This document shows positions 56,343 to 64,000 of a stretch of 64,000 nt of DNA, in pieces. The stretch's first letter is position 1, and the number at the start of each line of letters is the position of its first letter. Location of the stretch: assembly GCA_944377745.1 (NCBI GenBank), contig CALWFV010000003.1, positions 1-64,000 of the forward strand. The letters are read 5' to 3'. A program made the translations under genes and the position numbers. The DNA comes from an uncultured Mediterraneibacter sp. Its GTDB lineage: Bacteria > Bacillota > Clostridia > Lachnospirales > Lachnospiraceae. The notes under the pieces were generated by a model. That model was not told the origin of the DNA, searched no databases, and worked only from the letters and a program-made list of their open reading frames with translations.

Positions 56343-57461
56343 TTATCCCTCCATTCTTTTCCATTTTCTATATTCCACGGGCTTTAATTCTTTTTTCAAA
56401 ACGTCAAGCGGCTCATATTCCAGGGGCAGCTCCAGCGGCAGATCGACTCTCGTCCGCTCTATCGCGCTGATATAGATTGCCTCCAGAATTTCATATCCGT
56501 GATAAGCCTGTGCTATATTGCACGGGTGTCCTTCCGCCTGTCCCAGCATCCATCTGCCAAAGTCTTTCGTATAACGCATCTGTGCCTCATACTGCTCCCG
56601 TTCAAAAAAATCTCCGTAATCTCCCATTCTGATCTCCGGTGACGTCTGAGGGGAAAACACGGCATATGCTCCGCTGCAGGAAGCCCATGCATAGCCTTTT
56701 GTTCCATAAACCGTCAGCCTGTCATCGGTCCAGTAGGAAGCCGTACCAGGCCCATGTGTAAATCCCACGTTATGATCCGCGTGCTGCTCCGCAAAATACC
56801 CGCATTCTAAAACAGCCCGGATCCCGTTTTCCAGGATCAATCCACTGGACACATAATCTGGAGAGGGATGTCCGTCTTCCAGGTAAAAACTGCCATGGAC
56901 ATGCCCTGTCACACTCACTGCCCGCACACCGCCCGCTGCCCATAAAATATAGTCAATATAGTGTGTTCCCAACTGAGACGCCTGCGGCTGACAGCTCGCT
57001 TCGATCCGATATACCTCTCCGATCTCGCCTGTATCCAGCACCTCTTTCAACTGCTGGAATGACCGCAGATACTTATGCTGCTGACAGACAACCGTCTTGA
57101 TTCCATTGGTCTGGCACAGATTTTTGATCTTTGCCGCCTCCGTAAGCGACGTCGCCATCGGTTTTTCGAACATCAGCCCTTTTACACCGTATTTTGCTGC
57201 CAGTTCCGCCAGCGAAAGCCTTACATTGGGCATCGTCGCAAACGCCATCACATCCGGTCTCAGACACCGGAGCATTTCTTCCGCGTCCTCCCAGCAGATT
57301 TCATCGGAGAGTCCGAACTGAACCGCTGCCAGTTCCAGGCGCTCTTTTTTCTGATCGCAGATTCCCACAACTTCGAACATCTCAGAATTTTGCAGAATCC
57401 CGTGCAGGTGAATCTTTCCTCTCGCCCCCATCCCCACGACTACCGTTCTGAGTTTTTGCAT
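56343..57461 (-). CDS. Gfo/Idh/MocA-family oxidoreductase
   Basis: A 372-residue NAD(P)-dependent sugar oxidoreductase. The Rossmann loop VVVGMGARG lies at 7-15, the EKP motif at 99-101 (MFEKPMATSL), and the catalytic-site His region at GTHYIDYILWAAG. Such enzymes oxidise sugars or sugar derivatives at ring positions. Neighbours (alcohol dehydrogenase, isomerase-like cupin, hydrolase, epimerase-like protein) suggest a redox-assisted route for breaking down an unusual glycoside. The substrate is unknown. Confidence 0.85.
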   Translation of the reverse strand: MQKLRTVVVGMGARGKIHLHGILQNSEMFEVVGICDQKKERLELAAVQFGLSDEICWEDAEEMLRCLRPDVMAFATMPNVRLSLAELAAKYGVKGLMFEKPMATSLTEAAKIKNLCQTNGIKTVVCQQHKYLRSFQQLKEVLDTGEIGEVYRIEASCQPQASQLGTHYIDYILWAAGGVRAVSVTGHVHGSFYLEDGHPSPDYVSSGLILENGIRAVLECGYFAEQHADHNVGFTHGPGTASYWTDDRLTVYGTKGYAWASCSGAYAVFSPQTSPEIRMGDYGDFFEREQYEAQMRYTKDFGRWMLGQAEGHPCNIAQAYHGYEILEAIYISAIERTRVDLPLELPLEYEPLDVLKKELKPVEYRKWKRMEG

Positions 57462-57502
57462 CTCAAGTCCTCTCCTTTTTCAAAATATTTTTTCTCGCAT
57501 TA

Positions 57503-58465
57503 TCAGCGCTTCAGCAGGACTTTCGCTGTCTTTCCTCCGAAAAACATCCTGCAGGCTTCCGGCGCTTCCTCCAGCGGAAAGATATGGCTCACCGCGGATC
57601 TGGGGTCAAATCCCCTGTAGTAAATCTCGCACAGATCATAAAAATCCTGCCTGGTATAATAAAATGCCCCCGTGAGCGTGACCTCTCTGTGAATGATCTG
57701 ATAGGATGGCACGATCTTCAGCTCCCGGTAATTTTCTCCGCAGAACACCACTGTGCCGGCAGGACGGACCCCCTCCAGAGCAGACAGTTCTGCCGCAGCG
57801 TTTCCCGAGCATTCAAACACGACGTCCGCCTTCGGCTCCGATTCCGGGTCATACGCTTCTCCCGCCTCATCCGCTCCCGCAAGATCAAGTGCATACTGTC
57901 TGCGAATCGGGTTTGGCTCCCACACCGAGACGTGATACCCATAATATTTCAAAAGCGAGATCACACCCAGACCAATCGGACCCGCGCCAAACACTGCCGC
58001 GTTTCTCGCCCAGTCCTGCCGGATCTTTCCAATCGCCCGGTATGCCACGCCAAGAGTGTCCCCGCCGAGAAGTACTCCGACCTCCATCTCCATCCCTTCC
58101 GGCAGCCTGATGCAGCACTGTTCCGGAACAGCCGCATATTCGGCATGTCCCCCGGAGAGAACAGAAAAACTGCTGCAGAACTGAGGTTGCCCCTTCTTGC
58201 AGAAATAACAGTTTCCACACCCTTTTATCACGTTCACTGTCACCTGGTCTCCCGGCTTGAGCATTCCACATCCATTTGTCTCCTCAACAATTCCTGCAAA
58301 TTCATGTCCCGGCATTTCTTCAAGTCCCGCCAGATAATCTGCATGTTCGCTCCCGCACAGGGCCGAGACTGCTGTCCTCAGAAGAACCTCGCCCTTCTTC
58401 GGCTCCGGTACGGGCACGTCTTCGACCGCCGCCCTGCCGTCTCCATAAAAACGTAATCCCTTCAT
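57503..58465 (-). CDS. Zinc-dependent medium-chain alcohol/sugar dehydrogenase
   Basis: A 320-residue dehydrogenase. The structural zinc Cys are C83, C86, C89 and C97 (GCGNCYFCKKGQPQFC); the catalytic zinc ligands are C37 and the GHE motif (53-55). A nucleotide-binding loop VFGAGPIGLGV follows. It is slightly shorter than the usual ~340-350. It lies 9 bases after the second permease gene. Probably oxidises a polyol or sugar taken up by the adjacent transporter. Confidence 0.88.
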   Translation of the reverse strand: MKGLRFYGDGRAAVEDVPVPEPKKGEVLLRTAVSALCGSEHADYLAGLEEMPGHEFAGIVEETNGCGMLKPGDQVTVNVIKGCGNCYFCKKGQPQFCSSFSVLSGGHAEYAAVPEQCCIRLPEGMEMEVGVLLGGDTLGVAYRAIGKIRQDWARNAAVFGAGPIGLGVISLLKYYGYHVSVWEPNPIRRQYALDLAGADEAGEAYDPESEPKADVVFECSGNAAAELSALEGVRPAGTVVFCGENYRELKIVPSYQIIHREVTLTGAFYYTRQDFYDLCEIYYRGFDPRSAVSHIFPLEEAPEACRMFFGGKTAKVLLKR

Positions 58466-58474
58466 CCTGTCTCC

Positions 58475-59314
58475 TTATCCTTTCACCGCGCCTCCTGCCA
58501 GCCCGGCCACAATATATTTCTGAAGAAACACATACATGACCGTAAGCGGAATCGAGGAGAGTACGATCGCTGCAAAAAGAAGGTTGTATTCGATCGAGTA
58601 CTGTCCTTTAAAGCTGTATATGAACAGCGGAAGCGTCTGAGTGTCTTTATCAGCTCCCAGGATCATCAATGAGATCAGAAACTCGTTCCACATCCAGAGA
58701 AAGTTGGTGATCACGATCGTCGCCGTCATAGGTTTCATAATCGGATAGACCACTGAAAAAAATGTCTTCCAGGTTCCTGCTCCTTCCACATACGCTGACT
58801 CCGCAAGTTCTCTCGGGATCGTCTTAATATATCCGTTGCACAGATAGACTCCCTGGATCAGCGGATAAGTGATAAATATAATGATAATGCTCACCCGGTT
58901 TCCCAGCCCGAGCGCTTTCATAAACATCGACAGAGGAAGCGCCACGATCTGAAACGGCACAAACATGGCTGCCGTGATATAATACAGCGTGAATTTCGAT
59001 GTCTTAAGGGGAAATGTCTGATTCACCGCATAGGACACTGCCGGAACAAATACCATGACAACTGCCACAGATATCAGAGTAAAAAAAGTAGTGTTCACGA
59101 CCGCAGTCACAAATCCGTTCCGGTGAAACACTTCTATATAGTTTTGAATATTAAAACTCTCGGGCAGTGTCAGAAAGCTGATACTCGACTCTGCCTGCGT
59201 TTTAAGGGAATTGACAACTGTCACATATAAGACCAGCGCAATGCATAAGAACCAGAAGATCAGACACGCGTAAGTCCCTGCGTCCAGCAGTCTTTTTTTT
59301 GTTTTTCTGCTCAT
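58475..59314 (-). CDS. ABC sugar transporter permease, MalG/LacG type
   Basis: A 279-residue membrane protein with six helices and the EAA loop ESAYVEGAGTWKTFFSVVYP near 185-205, which docks the ATPase. Overlaps the other permease gene by 4 bases (ATGA), so the two are translationally coupled. Together they form the carbohydrate-uptake-1 type channel. Confidence 0.93.
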   Translation of the reverse strand: MSRKTKKRLLDAGTYACLIFWFLCIALVLYVTVVNSLKTQAESSISFLTLPESFNIQNYIEVFHRNGFVTAVVNTTFFTLISVAVVMVFVPAVSYAVNQTFPLKTSKFTLYYITAAMFVPFQIVALPLSMFMKALGLGNRVSIIIIFITYPLIQGVYLCNGYIKTIPRELAESAYVEGAGTWKTFFSVVYPIMKPMTATIVITNFLWMWNEFLISLMILGADKDTQTLPLFIYSFKGQYSIEYNLLFAAIVLSSIPLTVMYVFLQKYIVAGLAGGAVKG

Positions 59315-60204
59315 TGCTGTTCAATCCCTCCTCTTCCTACGACTTTCATGATTACAAACGAAGCGATCGTAATGATCACAAACAGAACAACGGCTGTAGC
59401 GCATGCCTGGGAAAACTTCATATCCATACTTCCCATAAGATAAATTTTATACCCCATCGATGTAGTCGCCTTCGCCGGACCTCCCTGCGTCAGGGAAACG
59501 ATATAATCAAATACGACAAGCGCGTCCCGGATCCCCTTGACAAGACAGATCACCAGTGTGGACGCCAGGAACGGAAACGTGACTACCCTGAATCTGGTTA
59601 TCGGCCCGGCTCCGTCTACTTTAGCTGCTTCGAGGAGATCTCCCGGAACGCTCTGGAGCGCTGCGATCAGAAGCACTGTCGGGATTGAAAGATTCTGCCA
59701 GAATCCGAGGATGATCACTGCCAGCATTGCCCCGCCTTTCGATGACAGTAGACTTGTTTCCAAAAATCCGATTCCCAGGTTCTCCCCTATCATAGGCAGC
59801 ATCCTTCTGAAGATTTCGTTAAATATCAATCCCAGAGACAGCATGGATATGATTGCAGGGTAAAAAAATACGGAGCGGAAAAAATTTACGCCCCGCAGTT
59901 TTCTTGTCAGTAATACCGCAAGAAAGATCGAAAACGGAATCGTCGTCGCATTTACAGCCACCGTATAGATCATTGTAAATTTGACTGAATTCAGAAGATC
60001 TGTATCCTGAAACACCTTCACAAAATTATCCAGACCGATGAAATTGTATTCCAGTGAATATCCGTTCCAATCTGTCAGACTGAAGTAGAAACTGTACACT
60101 GCGGGAATGATAAAAAATACTGTGAACAGAACAAGGGCGATCGCTATGACCGGCATATAGGACATATTTCTTTTATGACTGATACCGTTTGTTTTTCTTT
60201 TCAT
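59311..60204 (-). CDS. ABC sugar transporter permease, MalF/LacF type
   Basis: A 297-residue membrane protein with six helices. The EAA loop is EAAKVDGAGPITRFRVVTFP near 200-220. Its extra N-terminal helix is VIAIALVLFTVFFIIPAVYS, with the conserved FIGLDNF after it. It lies 76 bases after the solute-binding gene. No ATPase gene is near; in Firmicutes such systems often share one MsmX-type ATPase coded elsewhere. Confidence 0.93.
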   Translation of the reverse strand: MKRKTNGISHKRNMSYMPVIAIALVLFTVFFIIPAVYSFYFSLTDWNGYSLEYNFIGLDNFVKVFQDTDLLNSVKFTMIYTVAVNATTIPFSIFLAVLLTRKLRGVNFFRSVFFYPAIISMLSLGLIFNEIFRRMLPMIGENLGIGFLETSLLSSKGGAMLAVIILGFWQNLSIPTVLLIAALQSVPGDLLEAAKVDGAGPITRFRVVTFPFLASTLVICLVKGIRDALVVFDYIVSLTQGGPAKATTSMGYKIYLMGSMDMKFSQACATAVVLFVIITIASFVIMKVVGRGGIEQQ

Positions 60205-60279
60205 TGTCTCCTCCTCTCAATCACTGTCCTTTTCCGCGGCGCGGAGAGATTATAAAACTCTCTCCGCAGCCCCTGCTTT

Positions 60280-61551
60280 TTATTCCTGCCGAAGTACGAT
60301 CTCTTCCTCACCTGCAAGGAACGTATCAATATCTCCATCCATCAGGAATGCCTGCGCCAGGTCAGCCTCATCACTTACAACTCCTGTGCTGATATAATCA
60401 CGCCACCACGGGATCGCCTGTCCATTTTCAATATATCCCAGCACCATGTCAATCGTGGGATTATCTGTTGTCACCCCTTTGATCGGACTGGGAGCCTTGT
60501 CATAATCTGTATAGATCTGCGCGTTTTCCGGCTGTGCAATAAATTCAAGGAATCTCAGGGCATACTCTTCTTTTCCTGTCCCTGACATTGCCGCGATACA
60601 CGGATCGATGCCGGAAATCACCGCGTGCACACCGTCATCCGTGGGCAGGGCAAACATTCCCATATTGATATCCGGATTATTCTTTTCAATATCAGACTGA
60701 GCCCATGTTCCGGTCAGCATCATTGCCCCTTCCCCGTTTGCAAACATCTGCATCGAAAGGTCGTAGTTGGTGCTGAGCGCATCCGGCTGAGAATATTCAC
60801 TTGACAGCAGATACAGACGTTCCGCTGCCAGCCTGGAATAATCATTATCCGCAAACCGGTCTCCGCTGCCTTCATACATTCCCACATAAAAATCATATGG
60901 ATTCCATGTGTCATCCGAAACCGCGGCTGTCATGATATGGAATTTCTGTGAACAGTTTTCTTTTTCTCCGTTACTGAAGATAAACGGCGTGATCCCTGCT
61001 GCCTTTAACGCGTCTGCCGTCTGGATCAGTTCATCCCAGGTCTGCGGAACTTCCAGATTCTGTTCCTCAAAAATATCTTTGTTATACGCCACAACTCCTG
61101 CATTGATGGACAACGGAACCGAATACAGCTTGTCGTCCACGCAGGACATATCATAATATGCATCTATGATATTATCTGTCCAGTCGTTCCCTGTAAGATC
61201 CACCATACGTCCCTCCTGGCACATCATGCGGAACTCTGCCTGAGAGGGCCAGTGCTGCACCAGATCCATCGGTTCATTTGTCGCCATTCTCGTCTGGAAA
61301 ATCTGCTTGCCCGTATCTGACGAAGTAGCTGTAAGCTCGATCTTGATATCAGGATTTTCCTCCTCAAATTTGTCTATGATCTCCTGGATCACATTTGTAT
61401 TCGACTTCTGCCAGAACAGCTCCAGCGTCACGACGCCGTCTTCACTGCTCTCTTCCGTATCCTCCTGCGCTGCCCCTCCGCTTATGCATCCCGCCAGCAT
61501 CCCTGTGAGCATCGTTGCGGCAAGGACTGCCGCCAGCCATCTTCTTTTCAT
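60280..61551 (-). CDS. ABC sugar-binding lipoprotein
   Basis: Extracellular substrate-binding lipoprotein, 423 residues. Signal peptide KRRWLAAVLAATMLTGML with lipobox LAGC (Cys22), followed by an acidic linker. The mature fold is the extracellular family 1 type: TLELFWQKSNTNVIQEIIDKF, ADALKAAGITPF, GEGAMMLTGTWAQSDI. It delivers a sugar to the two permeases coded downstream. The type suggests an oligosaccharide; the sugar is unknown. Confidence 0.93.
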   Translation of the reverse strand: MKRRWLAAVLAATMLTGMLAGCISGGAAQEDTEESSEDGVVTLELFWQKSNTNVIQEIIDKFEEENPDIKIELTATSSDTGKQIFQTRMATNEPMDLVQHWPSQAEFRMMCQEGRMVDLTGNDWTDNIIDAYYDMSCVDDKLYSVPLSINAGVVAYNKDIFEEQNLEVPQTWDELIQTADALKAAGITPFIFSNGEKENCSQKFHIMTAAVSDDTWNPYDFYVGMYEGSGDRFADNDYSRLAAERLYLLSSEYSQPDALSTNYDLSMQMFANGEGAMMLTGTWAQSDIEKNNPDINMGMFALPTDDGVHAVISGIDPCIAAMSGTGKEEYALRFLEFIAQPENAQIYTDYDKAPSPIKGVTTDNPTIDMVLGYIENGQAIPWWRDYISTGVVSDEADLAQAFLMDGDIDTFLAGEEEIVLRQE

Positions 61552-61666
61552 CTTTTTCCTCCATTTCCGCGTTTACCATGGTCATCCGCTTTTTATTTGT
61601 TGATCTTATCTTACAGTTTCTGTCCCCCTTATCCCATCCCACATTTTTTTGATTATGCGTAATATT

Positions 61667-63205
61667 TTACGATTTGCCATCCGTTCCTCTGCTGTATTCC
61701 CCCGGCGCGCATCCGCATATTCTCTTGAATACTTTAGTAAAATATTTATAATCGTGGAATCCCACGGCTTCGGATACCTGATAAACTACTGCGTCCGGTT
61801 TCCTGAGAAGCTGTTTTGCTTTTCTGATACGGATCTGATTCAGATACTCATTGAAATTCACTCCCATCTCCTTTTTGAAAATGCAGCTGAAATAGCTCGA
61901 CGACTTGTTCACCGCCTCCGCAGTGCTGGTCAGTGTGATTGGTTCCATGTAATGCTGCTGAATATAGTCCACCGCTCTGGAGATCACAGAACTGTATTTC
62001 TTTCCCGTCAGATCTTTCAGCCCCTGCAGAAGAAGGCTGCAGTAGTCCTGTATCCATCTCTCATAGCTGTCCAGACCGGAAAAATGAAGCTGATTCTGGA
62101 ACATTGCCTGATTCCGGTCCAGGATCCCCGCAATGTCCACTCCTTTTTCCTGCATGACTTCAAACACGGCATTCTTGATCGCAGTGCACAATTCCACGGG
62201 CACACGATGATCCGTACACTTTTTTTCGTAAAGACGGCAGAACTGTGCATGTATCATCTCTTCCATCTGTTCGGTACGAAGAAGTTCTATACATTCTCTG
62301 AATTCATCTTTATTAAAATACAGCAGGGGAAATATTCGTTCCTGAGTCATATCAAGTTCATCATAAAATATGCAGACAGGATCTTTTCGGTAAAGCCTGT
62401 GTTTCAATGCCTCTGCCGACTGCCTGTACAAATCTGCGATTTCTGAAATGTCTCCTTTACTGCTCACGCCAGCGGTATAATCAGATCTCAGCTCACGCAT
62501 CGCCGACCAGATGATCTGCCTGTATTCCATCCGCTCTGACCGGCTGCTTACTTCTGCAAGAAATACGATCCTCTCCTCTTCTCTGAAAAGAATTCTGATA
62601 TTTCCTCTGTCTTTCCCCGGCATACTCAGCCTTTCCTCCGCCTCTTCCTCTGACACGGCTCTTGATCCGCGCTGTCCGTAAATCTCGTTTTTCTCCACAG
62701 AAACCAAAACAATTTCCCCGGGAAGCCTCTCTCCTTTTAGATAAAGAAGAGCCCTGACCGCACTGTATTCTCCGCCCTCTTCCAGAATCTTCCTTATTTC
62801 CTGTCGGTGCACAATCTCCGCCTGTCTGTCTTCACTCTCTATTTCTTTTATGCTTTTGGCCAGCAGATCTGTGAGTTTATCCAGATTCACCGGCTTTAAC
62901 AGATACTCTACCACACCGATCGAGATCGCCTTTTTTGCATACTCGAACTCCGAATAACCGCTGAGCAGTATCACTTTCCTTGCTCCATACCCCTCTATTG
63001 CCCGCTCTGCCAGTTCCAGTCCATCGATCCCGGGCATGCGTATGTCTGAGATAATGATTTCCGGCCGATGTTCACTGCATATCCTTTCTGCCGCAACACC
63101 GTCTTCTGCCGTAAACACCGTATCGATTCCCAGAAATTTCCAGTCAATGTTGGATCCCAGTCCGTTTCTGATATGTCTTTCATCGTCAGCAATCAATATC
63201 TTCAT
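61667..63205 (-). CDS. AraC-type response regulator (YesN-like)
   Basis: A 512-residue two-domain transcription regulator. The receiver has D7-D8 (IADDE), phospho-acceptor D54 (IISDIRMPGIDG) and the Lys in LLKPVNL. A long variable middle (about 130-400) follows, then the C-terminal AraC double helix-turn-helix (ITLTSTAEAVNKSSSYFSCIF, QVSEAVGFHDYKYFTKVFKR). GGGAGGG lies before the ATG at 63205, which overlaps the kinase gene by 20 bases. It very likely activates the downstream sugar operon. Confidence 0.94.
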   Translation of the reverse strand: MKILIADDERHIRNGLGSNIDWKFLGIDTVFTAEDGVAAERICSEHRPEIIISDIRMPGIDGLELAERAIEGYGARKVILLSGYSEFEYAKKAISIGVVEYLLKPVNLDKLTDLLAKSIKEIESEDRQAEIVHRQEIRKILEEGGEYSAVRALLYLKGERLPGEIVLVSVEKNEIYGQRGSRAVSEEEAEERLSMPGKDRGNIRILFREEERIVFLAEVSSRSERMEYRQIIWSAMRELRSDYTAGVSSKGDISEIADLYRQSAEALKHRLYRKDPVCIFYDELDMTQERIFPLLYFNKDEFRECIELLRTEQMEEMIHAQFCRLYEKKCTDHRVPVELCTAIKNAVFEVMQEKGVDIAGILDRNQAMFQNQLHFSGLDSYERWIQDYCSLLLQGLKDLTGKKYSSVISRAVDYIQQHYMEPITLTSTAEAVNKSSSYFSCIFKKEMGVNFNEYLNQIRIRKAKQLLRKPDAVVYQVSEAVGFHDYKYFTKVFKRICGCAPGEYSRGTDGKS

Positions 63206-64000
63206 TCTCAGTTCCCTCCCTGAACGCTTTTGAAATCCTGACACGCACAACAGTTCCTTTTCCCGGTGTCGAATCAAACTGTACACCGTAGCCTTCACCG
63301 TATTTCAGATGGATCCGGTCATTTACGTTTTTCAGCGCATAGATTTTATCTGTCGTTTCTTTCTGCTGCAGAATCTTCTGTATTGCTGTCGGTTCTGTGC
63401 CAACGCCGTCATCACGCACTTCATAGATAATATCTCTGCCGAAGCTTTTGATCGAGACCCATATATGTCCTCCTCCTACTTTTTCCTCCAGTCCATGCAC
63501 GAATGCATTTTCTACAATCGGCTGCAGAACCAGTTTCAGCACGATACAGTTTTCAAGGTCTTCATCCATCTGAATATCCACCTTTATCTTCTCACCGAAC
63601 CGGCTTTTCTGAAGAGTCAGATAATTGTTTAAATGACGGACTTCTTCCCCGACAGTTGTGGTCTCCTGTCCATTGTTCAGCACATGTCTGAACATCCCCG
63701 AGAGCGCTTCGATCTGTTCCGCCAGATCTTTCTCTCCATGCTCTATCGCGATCCATCTCATTGTATCCAGCGTATTGTATAAAAAATGAGGATTGATCTG
63801 AGACTGCAGGGACAAAACCTCTGCTTCCCTGCATTGAAGCTGGCCTTTATATACGGTTTCTATCAGTTCACGTATCCTTTCCGTCATGCGGATAATACTC
63901 TGGTTCAGATGGCTGACCTCATCCCGGCTTCCGGAATACAGATGAATGCTGTAATTCCCCTCATCTATTGTCTCAACATCCTTTGCCAGTTTTACAATCG
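63186..64000 (-). CDS. YesM-type sensor histidine kinase, C-terminal part
   Basis: The gene is cut by the right edge; the frame is open to position 64000. Visible: the end of a HAMP linker (VETIDEGNYSI, SRDEVSHLNQSI), the His_kinase domain with INPHFLYNTLDTMRW (phospho-acceptor His), and the HATPase core with QPIVENAFVHGLEEK and VRDDGVGTE, GKGTVVRVRI. This is the YesM class that pairs with YesN-type regulators. It senses an extracellular sugar-related signal, by analogy; the sensor domain is outside the window. Confidence 0.93.
   Translation of the reverse strand, partial: IVKLAKDVETIDEGNYSIHLYSGSRDEVSHLNQSIIRMTERIRELIETVYKGQLQCREAEVLSLQSQINPHFLYNTLDTMRWIAIEHGEKDLAEQIEALSGMFRHVLNNGQETTTVGEEVRHLNNYLTLQKSRFGEKIKVDIQMDEDLENCIVLKLVLQPIVENAFVHGLEEKVGGGHIWVSIKSFGRDIIYEVRDDGVGTEPTAIQKILQQKETTDKIYALKNVNDRIHLKYGEGYGVQFDSTPGKGTVVRVRISKAFREGTENEDIDC

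Overview
The window looks like the chromosome of a low-to-middle GC, motile, Gram-positive anaerobe of the class Clostridia, most likely a Lachnospiraceae-type gut bacterium. This rests on the gene set: a paired GlgC/GlgD, DnaD with a DnaI-type helicase loader, SpoVG, a T-box in front of an archaeal-type ProRS, an L10 leader, CsrA next to flagellin, and a YesM/YesN-type sugar locus. I cannot name a genus from the sequence alone.

The backbone is the conserved ribosomal/RNA polymerase super-cluster, all on the minus strand and read from right to left: rpmG-secE-nusG-rplK-rplA (41.0-38.6 kb), rplJ-rplL (31.6-30.6 kb), rpoB-rpoC (30.2-22.7 kb), then rpsL-rpsG-fusA (1.3 kb to the left edge, fusA cut). 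The ancestral order is kept but is interrupted twice. (1) Between rplA and the rplJ promoter lies a complete four-gene Wadjet-type SMC defence module, jetA-jetB-jetC-jetD (38.5-31.8 kb). (2) Between rpoC and rpsL lie about 21 kb of unrelated genes.

That 21-kb block carries an SNF2 helicase with SWIM fingers; T-box-proS; telA/xpaC; an RluA-type pseudouridine synthase; spoVG; glgD/glgC; a membrane chemoreceptor-like gene flanked by a ~160-bp direct repeat; murC; a dnaD-dnaI-prs operon behind a cluster of DnaA boxes; and a short KdpDE-like two-component pair.

From 41 to 51.7 kb comes an accessory zone: an Rpn/PD-(D/E)XK-like nuclease gene, a degenerate group II intron, and a flagellar locus (csrA, flagellin with a CsrA-type hairpin in its leader, a frameshifted glycosyltransferase and an FkbM methyltransferase). 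It continues with a FapA/DUF342 gene preceded by a long leader with a 19-codon ORF, a stand-alone response regulator and an AI-2E-type permease. From 51.9 kb to the right edge is one minus-strand carbohydrate locus: sensor kinase (cut by the edge), AraC-type regulator, solute-binding lipoprotein, two permeases, alcohol dehydrogenase, Gfo/Idh oxidoreductase, cupin isomerase-like protein, GHL6-type hydrolase and DUF4432 epimerase-like protein. No ABC ATPase is present.

The most interesting observation is the Wadjet module placed exactly at the boundary between two essential ribosomal-protein transcription units. It has no promoter of its own that I can see, so it is probably expressed by read-through from the rpmG-rplA operon.
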